A stretch of DNA of 6,922 bases. It comes from DTU080 sp050945315 (GTDB lineage: Bacteria > Bacillota > Limnochordia > DTU080). A program made the translations under genes and the position numbers. The notes beneath the pieces were generated by a model that saw only the letters and a list, made by a program, of their open reading frames with translations, did no database searches and had not been told where the DNA came from. Each line of letters starts with the position of its first letter. Positions within the stretch are counted from its first letter, which is position 1. The DNA lies in assembly GCA_050945315.1 (NCBI GenBank), contig JBMNSS010000146.1:1-6922 (forward strand), in the 5' to 3' direction. Of this stretch, positions 1 to 4,864 are shown one piece after another.

Positions 1-144
1 CTGAAGAACCACAGGAGCCTGAAGAACCACAGGAGCCTGAAGAACCACAGGAGCCTGAAGAACCACAGGAGCCTGAAGAACCACAGGAGCCTGAAGAACC
101 ACAGGAGCCTGAAGAACCACAGGAGCCTGAAGAACCACAGGAGC
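1..144 (+). repeat. 18-bp perfect tandem repeat, at least 8 copies, coding (EEPQEP)n
   Basis: The unit CTGAAGAACCACAGGAGC occurs eight times back to back (starts at 1, 19, 37, 55, 73, 91, 109, 127) with no mismatch. It is in frame with the hydrolase gene, and each unit adds Glu-Glu-Pro-Gln-Glu-Pro. The array runs off the left edge, so eight is a minimum. Identity at every third codon position indicates recent expansion or homogenisation rather than old selected repeats. A change of whole units would alter spacer length without shifting the frame. Confidence 0.97.
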
Positions 145-854
145 CCTGGATCGCCTGGGATAAATCAAAGCAACTGCCTCCGACTGGCTTGTTGCCCGGA
201 CCCAACAACTATAAGACGCCCTACTATATCATTCGCAGTGGTGTTCCGGGTCCCGTCGTGGTGGTCGCCGGAGGGATGCATGGCAACGAACCCGCCGGTT
301 CACATGCCGCCTGGCGTTTTACCACCTACTCGATACGGCGCGGAACGCTCATCGTCATTCCTGAGATAAATCGGCTCGGTCTGCAGGCCAACAAGCGAAC
401 CGGAAGCTATCCGCGAGATCCCAACCGGTGCTATCCCAAGACAGCCGGCGGATCGCCTACCGACACTCTCTCCAAGGCTATTTGGGCCCTGCTGAAGGAG
501 GAGAAGGCCACCTGGGTCTTCGACCTTCACGAAGGGTATTCGTACCACAAGATTGACAATAGCTCCGTCGGCCAATCCATCATCCACCACAAAGGCACGG
601 CCGCGCAGCATGCTGAGCGGGACAAGGTGGTCAATGCCATGATCAAGGAGGCCAACAAGACGGTCAGTAACAAGAATCACCATTTCTCCCATCTTCACAA
701 CCCGATCTCGGGTAGCCTGGCCCGTGCTGCCGGCCAATTTCTGGGAGCTTCAGGTATGACATTGGAGACGTGTAAGAAGCAGAGCCTTTCCCTACGCATA
801 AAACAGCATGAAGTCATGGTCCGTACCGCCCTCGAACACCTGGATATGCTCTAA
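3..854 (+). CDS. Aspartoacylase/succinylglutamate desuccinylase-like zinc hydrolase with Glu-Pro repeat region (5' partial)
   Basis: The frame is open from the left edge, so the N-terminus is missing; 283 residues are visible. A TTG at 189 would give a shorter protein, but it has no ribosome binding site and the reading frame continues through the repeats, so it is internal. Visible residues 1-48 are eight EEPQEP hexapeptides, followed by a WIAWDKSKQLPPTG linker and the catalytic domain (about 63-283). The domain shows the M14/AstE-AspA hallmarks: the HxxE zinc motif in GGMHGNEPAG (His93, Glu96), RDPNR (Asn141-Arg142, the substrate-binding NR pair), the third zinc ligand in FDLHEG (His176) and a candidate catalytic Glu in TLETCKK (Glu255). 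All expected catalytic residues are present, so it is probably an active amide or peptide hydrolase. The substrate cannot be read from sequence. The acidic proline-rich stretch resembles an extended spacer in envelope or secreted proteins, and a signal peptide or wall-binding domain may lie upstream. A hairpin follows the stop. Confidence 0.85.
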   Translation, partial: EEPQEPEEPQEPEEPQEPEEPQEPEEPQEPEEPQEPEEPQEPEEPQEPWIAWDKSKQLPPTGLLPGPNNYKTPYYIIRSGVPGPVVVVAGGMHGNEPAGSHAAWRFTTYSIRRGTLIVIPEINRLGLQANKRTGSYPRDPNRCYPKTAGGSPTDTLSKAIWALLKEEKATWVFDLHEGYSYHKIDNSSVGQSIIHHKGTAAQHAERDKVVNAMIKEANKTVSNKNHHFSHLHNPISGSLARAAGQFLGASGMTLETCKKQSLSLRIKQHEVMVRTALEHLDML

Positions 855-861
855 TACTCAA

Positions 862-894
862 GAGTACCCGGTGAATCCATTCCACCGGGTACTC
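862..894 (+). terminator. Strong 12-bp hairpin after the hydrolase gene
   Basis: GAGTACCCGGTG (862-873) pairs perfectly with CACCGGGTACTC (883-894) around a 9-nt loop, beginning 8 nt after the TAA stop. No T-tract follows (the next bases are CGCCGC), so this is not a textbook intrinsic terminator. It may act as a weak or factor-assisted terminator or as a 3'-end stabilising hairpin for the hydrolase mRNA. Confidence 0.55.
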
Positions 895-926
895 CGCCGC
901 GATCCACGCTTTCTGGTTCATGCTCC

Positions 927-976
927 GTCGCCAACCAACCGGCGACTCAAAGACCGGACTCTCCCCTCGAAGGTCT
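927..976 (+). other. Two further small inverted repeats in the intergenic region
   Basis: GTCGCC (927-932) pairs with GGCGAC (941-946) around an 8-nt loop. AGACC (951-955) can pair with GGTCT (972-976) around a 16-nt loop. With the stronger hairpins on both sides, most of the 215-bp gap between the hydrolase and the membrane-protein gene has potential RNA structure. I do not recognise a known riboswitch core, and the short stems could be chance. Confidence 0.3.
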
Positions 977-983
977 CCCAACC

Positions 984-1012
984 TTGACGCTAAGTGCGGA
1001 TGCGCTTAGTCT
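984..1012 (+). promoter_or_regulatory. Candidate sigma-A-type promoter with a dyad in the spacer, upstream of the membrane-protein gene
   Basis: TTGACG (984-989, five of six matches to the -35 consensus) is followed by 17 nt and TAGTCT (1007-1012), which keeps the most conserved first, second and last positions of the -10 box. An inverted repeat, CTAAGTGC (990-997) and GCGCTTAG (1002-1009) with one G-U pair if folded as RNA, fills the spacer and overlaps the -10. It could be an operator. Alternatively the dyad plus the downstream TCTGTTTAT could be a terminator for the upstream gene. The -10 is weak, so confidence is limited. Confidence 0.35.
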
Positions 1013-1069
1013 GTTTATAGGTAAGACACCATAAGCTGAGCTGAGGCTCTGTTTTGGTGACAGGGGCGG

Positions 1070-1558
1070 ATGTATCTCATGGTGGATTTCGTCATTGACT
1101 TTCTGCGCAATTATTTTTCAGCCAATGTCGGTGTCTTTCTGGCCGGCACACTGCCGGTCACGGAACTGAGAGCAGCGATACCTCTGGGCGTCTCCTTAGG
1201 GATGGAACCCTGGGTAACCTTTTTCTATGCCGTGCTGGGCAATCTTCTTCCTATCCCGATACTGTTGGCGCTGCTGCCGAGACTTCTGACACACGTCCCT
1301 CCGACCTCGCTACTGGGTCGCGCCCTGCGATGGTGCGTCCGACGCACTCTGAAGCGCACGAAGAGATTGGAGCGGCTGGGGGCCCTCGGCCTCATGATTT
1401 TTGTGCTCATCCCGCTGCCCGGTACCGGAGCCTGGACTGCCTCCTTGGCCGCCGTGCTTTTTCGCATCTCACCCAGTCTCGCCCTGCCCTCCATCTCCAT
1501 CGGCGTGGTGGGCGCGGGGATAATAGTCACACTCCTCAGCATCGGCCTCTTCCATTAG
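1070..1558 (+). CDS. Small multi-drug export family membrane protein (PF06695/COG2426-like)
   Basis: The gene codes for a 162-residue, very hydrophobic integral membrane protein. Two stretches match what I know of the PF06695/COG2426 family: LPVTELRAAIPLG at residues 29-40 and the glycine/proline segment LGLMIFVLIPLPGTGAW at 106-122, which includes the family-typical IPLPGTGAW. Likely membrane segments are about 18-32, 48-72, 106-132 (possibly re-entrant around PLPGTG) and 139-160. A strongly basic cytoplasmic stretch (RWCVRRTLKRTKRLER) lies at 87-102. The family name implies export of small toxic compounds, but to my knowledge transport activity is poorly established, so substrate and direction are unknown. 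AGGGG at 1062-1066 lies only 3 nt before ATG 1070, so ATG 1079 (GGCGGA 8 nt upstream) is a realistic alternative that removes three residues. The length suits the family. A candidate promoter lies upstream, and a hairpin after the gene separates it from gdh. Confidence 0.85.
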   Translation: MYLMVDFVIDFLRNYFSANVGVFLAGTLPVTELRAAIPLGVSLGMEPWVTFFYAVLGNLLPIPILLALLPRLLTHVPPTSLLGRALRWCVRRTLKRTKRLERLGALGLMIFVLIPLPGTGAWTASLAAVLFRISPSLALPSISIGVVGAGIIVTLLSIGLFH

Positions 1559-1624
1559 TTTGTCATAATCATCCTTCATCGCGGGGCACAGAGTATCAAT
1601 GAGCGCTCCCGTCTCGTTTGGGCA

Positions 1625-1651
1625 AAGGCACCCCTTAATGAGGGGTGTCTT
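1625..1651 (+). terminator. 11-bp hairpin between the membrane-protein gene and the glutamate dehydrogenase gene
   Basis: AAGGCACCCCT (1625-1635) pairs with AGGGGTGTCTT (1641-1651), including one G-U pair, around a 5-nt loop (TAATG). The upstream A's pair with the terminal T's, as in some bidirectional terminators, but only two T's close the stem and no long T-tract follows. The likely role is ending transcription of the membrane-protein gene, 67 nt after its stop. It could instead be a leader element of gdh if transcription starts earlier. The rest of the 178-bp gap shows no gene and no convincing promoter. Confidence 0.5.
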
Positions 1652-1736
1652 CATGCATACTGTATACACACTCACCGTCACAAGGGATCTGCGCATTTTA
1701 TGGCTAATATACTTTAGCTCGTAGGGGGTCGAGGTT

Positions 1737-3047
1737 ATGGTCATGAATACAACACGAACGGGCGCGCTCCGCGGAAAGACAACATTCGCCGAAGGTTCCA
1801 CTCTGTTGGCCACCACACAACGCCAGTTTGAAAGAGCGGCAACCGTGCTGGGCATCGACGAAGCGATTGTCGAGAGGTTGCGCAATTGTGATCGTCAGAT
1901 AATAGTGTCTATCCCAGTGAAGATGGACTCCGGGCGTTGGAAGCATTTTGTGGGCTACCGGGTGCAGCACTCTAACGCAAGAGGCCCCTACAAGGGCGGA
2001 TTGCGTTTCCATCCGCATGTCGATTTGGCGGAAGTCGAAGCGTTGGCAGCTTTGATGACCTGGAAATGTGCTGTGCTTGATGTCCCCTTCGGCGGTGCCA
2101 AAGGTGGCATTCAGGTTGACCCCTCACTGCTTAGCGAAGGAGAGCGGGAACGACTGACCCGAGAGTATGTTCGGCTTCTGCTCCCAAACATGGGAGAGTA
2201 TCTTGACATTCCTGCACCTGATATGAACACGTCAGAGAAGGAGATGGCTTGGTTCGCCGATGAAGCCGGAAGGATTATGATGCGTCCGGTTCCGGGAATC
2301 GTTACCGGCAAACCTCTTGACAGCGGCGGAAACGTCGGCCGCAAAGAGGCTACCGGAAGGGGCCTTGGCATAGTGGTCCTTGAGCTTCTCAAACGCCTCG
2401 GAAAGGACCGTCTGACAGCCAGTATCGCCATCCAAGGTTACGGCAACGTCGGTCGACAGACCACACTCTTCCTCGCCGAACAGGGCTGCCGTATCGTCGC
2501 CATCAGCGATATCTCCGGAGGGATCTATCAGGCTCGGGGTCTTGATATCGAAGCCATTGAGCGACACCTGCGTGAGAATCCGGGGGCTTTACTGGATTCC
2601 TACCACGCCCCGGGACTTGAGCGCATCGACAACCAGACGCTTCTGCGGCTGCCGGTCGATGTACTGATACCCGCGGCTTTGGAAAACCAAATCACTCTGG
2701 AAGTCGCTCAGACCATGGAGGCAACGGCGGTTGTTGAGGGAGCCAACGGTCCGACCACTCTGGATGCTCAGGACCTGTTGGTGGAGCGAGGTATCGTCGT
2801 GGTCCCGGATATCTTAGCCAACGCAGGCGGTGTCTTTGGTTCATATGTCGAGTGGTTGGCCAACACCACCGGATCGGAATGGACCCTGGAGCGTACCCGC
2901 GAGGCGATTCGAACGTCCATGTTGCAGGCCTTCAACAACGTTTGGAATCGGGCGATCCAAAAAAACGGTGATCTGGATCTACGGGCCGCAGCCTATGAAA
3001 TCGCCTTGGAGCGCGTCGTTTCCGCCATGAACGCGCGCTACTGCTGA
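1737..3047 (+). CDS. gdhA: Glutamate dehydrogenase (Glu/Leu/Phe/Val dehydrogenase family)
   Basis: This 436-residue enzyme catalyses the reversible oxidative deamination of glutamate to 2-oxoglutarate and ammonia in the cytoplasm, linking nitrogen and carbon metabolism. The N-terminal substrate domain (about 25-205) holds the conserved lysines: Lys86 in YKGGLR, Lys110 in TWK and the catalytic Lys122 in the signature VPFGGAKGG, with Asp162 in PAPDMNT. The nucleotide-binding domain (about 206-350) has the Rossmann motif GYGNVG at 234-239 and AISDISGG after the second strand (Asp258). An acidic residue near this point often goes with NAD preference, but I would not assign the cofactor from it. 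VEGANGPTT (333-341) and LANAGGVFGSYVEW (360-373) complete the family pattern. The full set of glutamate-type residues and the length of about 430 favour glutamate over leucine or valine dehydrogenase (about 360 residues). AGGGGG (1723-1728) lies 8 nt before ATG 1737; GAGG (1731-1734) lies 8 nt before ATG 1743, an alternative start two codons in. It looks monocistronic between hairpins. Confidence 0.95.
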   Translation: MVMNTTRTGALRGKTTFAEGSTLLATTQRQFERAATVLGIDEAIVERLRNCDRQIIVSIPVKMDSGRWKHFVGYRVQHSNARGPYKGGLRFHPHVDLAEVEALAALMTWKCAVLDVPFGGAKGGIQVDPSLLSEGERERLTREYVRLLLPNMGEYLDIPAPDMNTSEKEMAWFADEAGRIMMRPVPGIVTGKPLDSGGNVGRKEATGRGLGIVVLELLKRLGKDRLTASIAIQGYGNVGRQTTLFLAEQGCRIVAISDISGGIYQARGLDIEAIERHLRENPGALLDSYHAPGLERIDNQTLLRLPVDVLIPAALENQITLEVAQTMEATAVVEGANGPTTLDAQDLLVERGIVVVPDILANAGGVFGSYVEWLANTTGSEWTLERTREAIRTSMLQAFNNVWNRAIQKNGDLDLRAAAYEIALERVVSAMNARYC

Positions 3048-3094
3048 TTGCTCACCGGATGAATATTCACTCGTGATCATGGATAGGATCTCAT

Positions 3095-3174
3095 AGGGGT
3101 TGTCGAACCGGTTCCTCTGGCAGGAATCGGCAACTCTCCTGACGGAGAGGCTCTCGACAGCCCCTCCTTTTTTT
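3095..3174 (+). terminator. Three-way-junction RNA structure ending in a T-tract (terminator or structured small RNA)
   Basis: The closing stem pairs AGGGGTTGTCGA (3095-3106) with TCGACAGCCCCT (3154-3165): 12 bp with one G-U. It encloses two further hairpins. The first pairs CCGGTTCCT (3108-3116) with AGGAATCGG (3122-3130), 9 bp with one G-U and a 5-nt loop. The second pairs CTCTCC (3134-3139) with GGAGAG (3144-3149), with a 4-nt loop. Junction linkers are 1, 3 and 4 nt. Two C's and seven T's (3168-3174) follow at once, the arrangement of an intrinsic terminator. It begins 47 nt after the gdh stop, so termination of gdh is the simplest role. The branched architecture is richer than termination needs, so it may also be the 3' part of a small RNA. 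I do not recognise it as a known RNA family. Confidence 0.8.
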
Positions 3175-3234
3175 GTCTGTCCACAGCGGCCTTTTCTCTT
3201 CCGGGCAACATCACTACGGGAATCGGGTCCCGTC

Positions 3235-3262
3235 ACCCCCATATCTTAGGAGACATATCCTA
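3235..3262 (+). promoter_or_regulatory. Sigma-K-like sporulation promoter upstream of the SPOCS-like operon
   Basis: An AC dinucleotide (3235-3236) is followed by exactly 17 nt and then CATATCCTA (3254-3262). This fits the Bacillus sigma-K pattern of AC, about 16-17 nt, CATAnnnTA. The predicted start near 3268-3270 leaves a short leader with GGGAGG (3279-3284) and GTG 3296 downstream. An inverted repeat, TTAGGA (3246-3251) with TCCTAA (3258-3263), overlaps the -10 and could bind a regulator. The motif is short and could occur by chance. Its position in front of two spore-coat-type genes is what makes it credible. Confidence 0.5.
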
Positions 3263-3278
3263 AACCCGAACGCAGCTT

Positions 3279-3284
3279 GGGAGG
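3279..3284 (+). promoter_or_regulatory. Ribosome binding site for the first SPOCS-like gene
   Basis: GGGAGG lies 11 nt before GTG 3296. The spacing is slightly long, but it is the only strong Shine-Dalgarno sequence near the conserved part of the frame, and it lies downstream of the candidate promoter. ATG 3320, eight codons later, has no comparable site. Confidence 0.55.
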
Positions 3285-3295
3285 TGTCTTCCACT

Positions 3296-3814
3296 GTGAC
3301 AACCGACCGTGTTTCTGTCATGGAGGCCAAGGAACAAAAAGAAGAGGTTAAGGTGCTCACCGTAGTCTGCCGGAAAGTGGTACAGGAGATCGGCGATCTT
3401 ACCATTCCTGCACCTCCCGGTATCATCTTCGATGAAAAATGCGGTCAACTTAAACAGCAGGTGACCGTGGAGCTGGCCGGCAATCCGCAAATCCGAACCG
3501 TAACCATCCTACCCGACAAAGCGATCAACCAGGGTGTCGTTCCCGTCAAACTCCTGGCCGATAAGCGAGTCGTGATCCCGTATCTGGAAATACCGTTTCA
3601 GTCCGTAGTGGAGTGTCCCGGTGCCGACCCACGCGACGTACTGCAAAAGCACGACATTCAGGTCGAAGGCTTCAGTCTGTCGCCAATAAGATTGCTTCAC
3701 AAGGATCTGTGCACTCTCAAACTGCATCTGATCCTCAAAGTGGTTGTCAAAGCTTGTATCGTAGTGGCGCGAGAGAGCATCCTGCGCATCGACGCGGCAC
3801 GACCGTTTTGCTGA
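3296..3814 (+). CDS. SPOCS/DUF3794-like protein, probable spore-coat or spore-morphogenesis component
   Basis: From GTG 3296 the product is 172 residues; from ATG 3320 it would be 164. The frame is open back to TTG 3173, but that codon sits in the terminator T-tract, ahead of the candidate promoter. After a short charged N-terminus (EAKEQKEEVK, 10-19), residues 19-167 form one alternating beta-rich domain. Features resembling SPOCS (DUF3794, known from SipL and other spore-envelope proteins) are INQGVVPVKLL (77-87), the IPF at 99-101 followed by VECPGADPRD (105-114), and the terminal strand LILKVVVKACIVVARESIL (145-163). There is no signal peptide or membrane segment, which suits a protein made in the mother cell and assembled on the forespore surface. 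Four Cys residues (25, 49, 139, 154) plus a C-terminal Cys172 could form crosslinks. The next gene, 30 nt downstream, codes for a clear paralogue. The domain call is from recalled family patterns and the role is inferred. Confidence 0.7.
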   Translation: MTTDRVSVMEAKEQKEEVKVLTVVCRKVVQEIGDLTIPAPPGIIFDEKCGQLKQQVTVELAGNPQIRTVTILPDKAINQGVVPVKLLADKRVVIPYLEIPFQSVVECPGADPRDVLQKHDIQVEGFSLSPIRLLHKDLCTLKLHLILKVVVKACIVVARESILRIDAARPFC

Positions 3815-3844
3815 CCGGTCGACTGGGAGGGAGGTCGAGATAAT

Positions 3845-4723
3845 ATGGCATGGGGCTCATGGGGATCATGGGGATATTCCACCTCCTTAGATGACCCGCC
3901 CGAGCCGCGCAGAAGGGATACGGAACCACTCTACCCTATCTGCAGCGACTGTGGGCGACCAAAGGATCCCCGTGTTCATCGTTGTCTTCAAATGCGTACC
4001 CGCAGACCTGACGAGGCTTACGTCCGTGGCGGATCTCCTGATGCATACGAAGATGACGAAAGAGACGACGGTTTCGAAGCTCACGACAGACGGCGCCGAC
4101 CGCATCACGAACACAGGGGACACGGAGATCACAGAGAGCATGAGGAGAACAGGGAGCACAGGAAGCCAGACCATAAAGAGAACAGAAAAAGGCCACACCG
4201 TCCACCCCACAATGATCGCCGATTGCGCGTCAAGACCTTGATAGTCATTGCTGAAGAGTGCGTTCAGAAAGTCGGATCGCACACCATTGAAGCCCCCGTC
4301 GGAGTCGGGGTCGACAAGCACGGCAAGTTGACGCACCCGATACGGTTGGAGGCTGTCGGTGACCCCGTGTTCAACCCCACGATTCTCGAAGACAAGCTGA
4401 TTAACGAAGGGTTCATTCGGGCCAGACTCATTGTTGATGACCCGGATCCCTGTCCGGATACACACAAACCGCTCACCCAATTGGTAACGATACCGTTTCA
4501 GACCGTCCACGATATCCCGGGCATCAAGCCGGGGGATCACATCCAGGAGTTCTCGAAAATCGAGGCTCTCTTGGTCTCGGCGACACCCGTATCCTGTGTT
4601 GCAGACTCAGCTACCGTGGTCTCGCTCGCCTTGAAGATCGTCTTGCAGGTCGATGTGATCATCGCCAGGGAGTGCATCATCTCAGTACCGGCTGAAATCC
4701 TGCGCTGCATGCCGAGTGCCTAG
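3845..4723 (+). CDS. SPOCS/DUF3794-like protein with Cys/His knuckle and His/Arg/Glu-rich spacer, probable spore-coat protein
   Basis: The 292-residue product starts at ATG 3845, with a purine-rich site (GGGAGGGAGG, 3825-3834) 10 nt upstream. It has four parts. Residues 1-12 are a Trp-Gly-Ser repeat (MAWGSWGSWGYS), coded by three CATGGGG units 9 bp apart. Residues 33-47 hold CSDCGRPKDPRVHRC, where Cys33, Cys36, His45 and Cys47 form a plausible single-zinc knuckle. Residues 68-126 are low-complexity and rich in His, Arg, Glu and Asp, likely disordered. Residues 127-282 align with the neighbouring SPOCS-like protein: LINEGFIRARLIV (185-197), the IPF at 216-218 followed by VHDIPGIKPGDHI (221-233) and IVLQVDVIIARECI (265-278). 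An insert around DDPDPCPDTHKP (198-209) is absent from the neighbour. Histidine-rich, disordered segments are known in spore-coat proteins and may bind metal or drive assembly. The pair probably arose by tandem duplication and is co-transcribed from the promoter at 3235. The molecular role is inferred. Confidence 0.7.
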   Translation: MAWGSWGSWGYSTSLDDPPEPRRRDTEPLYPICSDCGRPKDPRVHRCLQMRTRRPDEAYVRGGSPDAYEDDERDDGFEAHDRRRRPHHEHRGHGDHREHEENREHRKPDHKENRKRPHRPPHNDRRLRVKTLIVIAEECVQKVGSHTIEAPVGVGVDKHGKLTHPIRLEAVGDPVFNPTILEDKLINEGFIRARLIVDDPDPCPDTHKPLTQLVTIPFQTVHDIPGIKPGDHIQEFSKIEALLVSATPVSCVADSATVVSLALKIVLQVDVIIARECIISVPAEILRCMPSA

Positions 4724-4733
4724 CCCGGCGCAT

Positions 4734-4765
4734 GGGGGCGGATCCTCAGATTCGCCCCTCTTGTT
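4734..4765 (+). terminator. Terminator hairpin after the SPOCS-like operon
   Basis: GGGGCGGATC (4735-4744) pairs with GATTCGCCCC (4749-4758), 10 bp with one G-U, around the tetraloop CTCA. A further G-U pair is possible at 4734/4759. The T-rich TCTTGTT (4759-4765) follows, so this looks like an intrinsic terminator with an imperfect T-tract. It starts 11 nt after the stop of the second SPOCS-like gene and marks the end of that operon. Confidence 0.7.
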
Positions 4766-4847
4766 GCCCTGAAATGCGCAACCCAAAGAGGTAATCACCT
4801 AAGACGGGCGGAAGAGTAACGGCGGAGTTGAATGTCACATCATCTTT

Positions 4848-4855
4848 GGGGGAGG
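4848..4855 (+). promoter_or_regulatory. Strong ribosome binding site that fixes a TTG start
   Basis: GGGGGAGG lies 9 nt before TTG 4865. No ATG or GTG in this frame lies closer, and the codons directly after this TTG form a signal peptide, so the site decides the start of the secreted protein. No convincing promoter is seen in the 141-bp gap. Confidence 0.75.
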
Positions 4856-4864
4856 TACCAGCAT

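Noticed and set aside
1..144. CRISPR-like array
   Set aside because: The 18-bp units abut with no spacers and code in frame for EEPQEP, so this is a coding tandem repeat.
300..737. 145-codon open frame on the - strand
   Set aside because: It is antisense to the conserved catalytic domain of the hydrolase and has no recognisable motifs.
1656..1664. CATACTGTA as a second sigma-K -10 element upstream of gdh
   Set aside because: No AC dinucleotide lies 16-17 nt upstream and there is no sigma-E-type -35, so only half the pattern is present, within the tail of a hairpin.
1705..1713. TAATAT/TATACT as the -10 box of the gdh promoter
   Set aside because: There is no -35 at any normal spacing and no extended -10. 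The resulting transcript would begin almost on the ribosome binding site.
3173..3295. Start of the first SPOCS-like gene at TTG 3173
   Set aside because: The TTG is made by the terminator T-tract, has no ribosome binding site, and lies upstream of the candidate promoter. The added residues show no family-like pattern.
3891..4241. 116-codon open frame on the + strand inside the second SPOCS-like gene
   Set aside because: It is a Thr/Arg-rich shadow of the low-complexity region in another frame, without a ribosome binding site or family motif.
3887..4540. 217-codon open frame on the - strand
   Set aside because: It lies wholly antisense to the SPOCS-like gene. Its product has no recognisable motif, and the openness follows from the biased His/Arg/Glu codons on the + strand.
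4771..4830. Possible riboswitch before the secreted-protein gene (AACCC, an AGGT/ACCT mini-hairpin, GGGCGGAAG)
   Set aside because: It faintly recalls the core of cyclic-dinucleotide (GEMM) riboswitches, but the second stem and the tetraloop-receptor parts are missing and the stems are only 3-4 bp.
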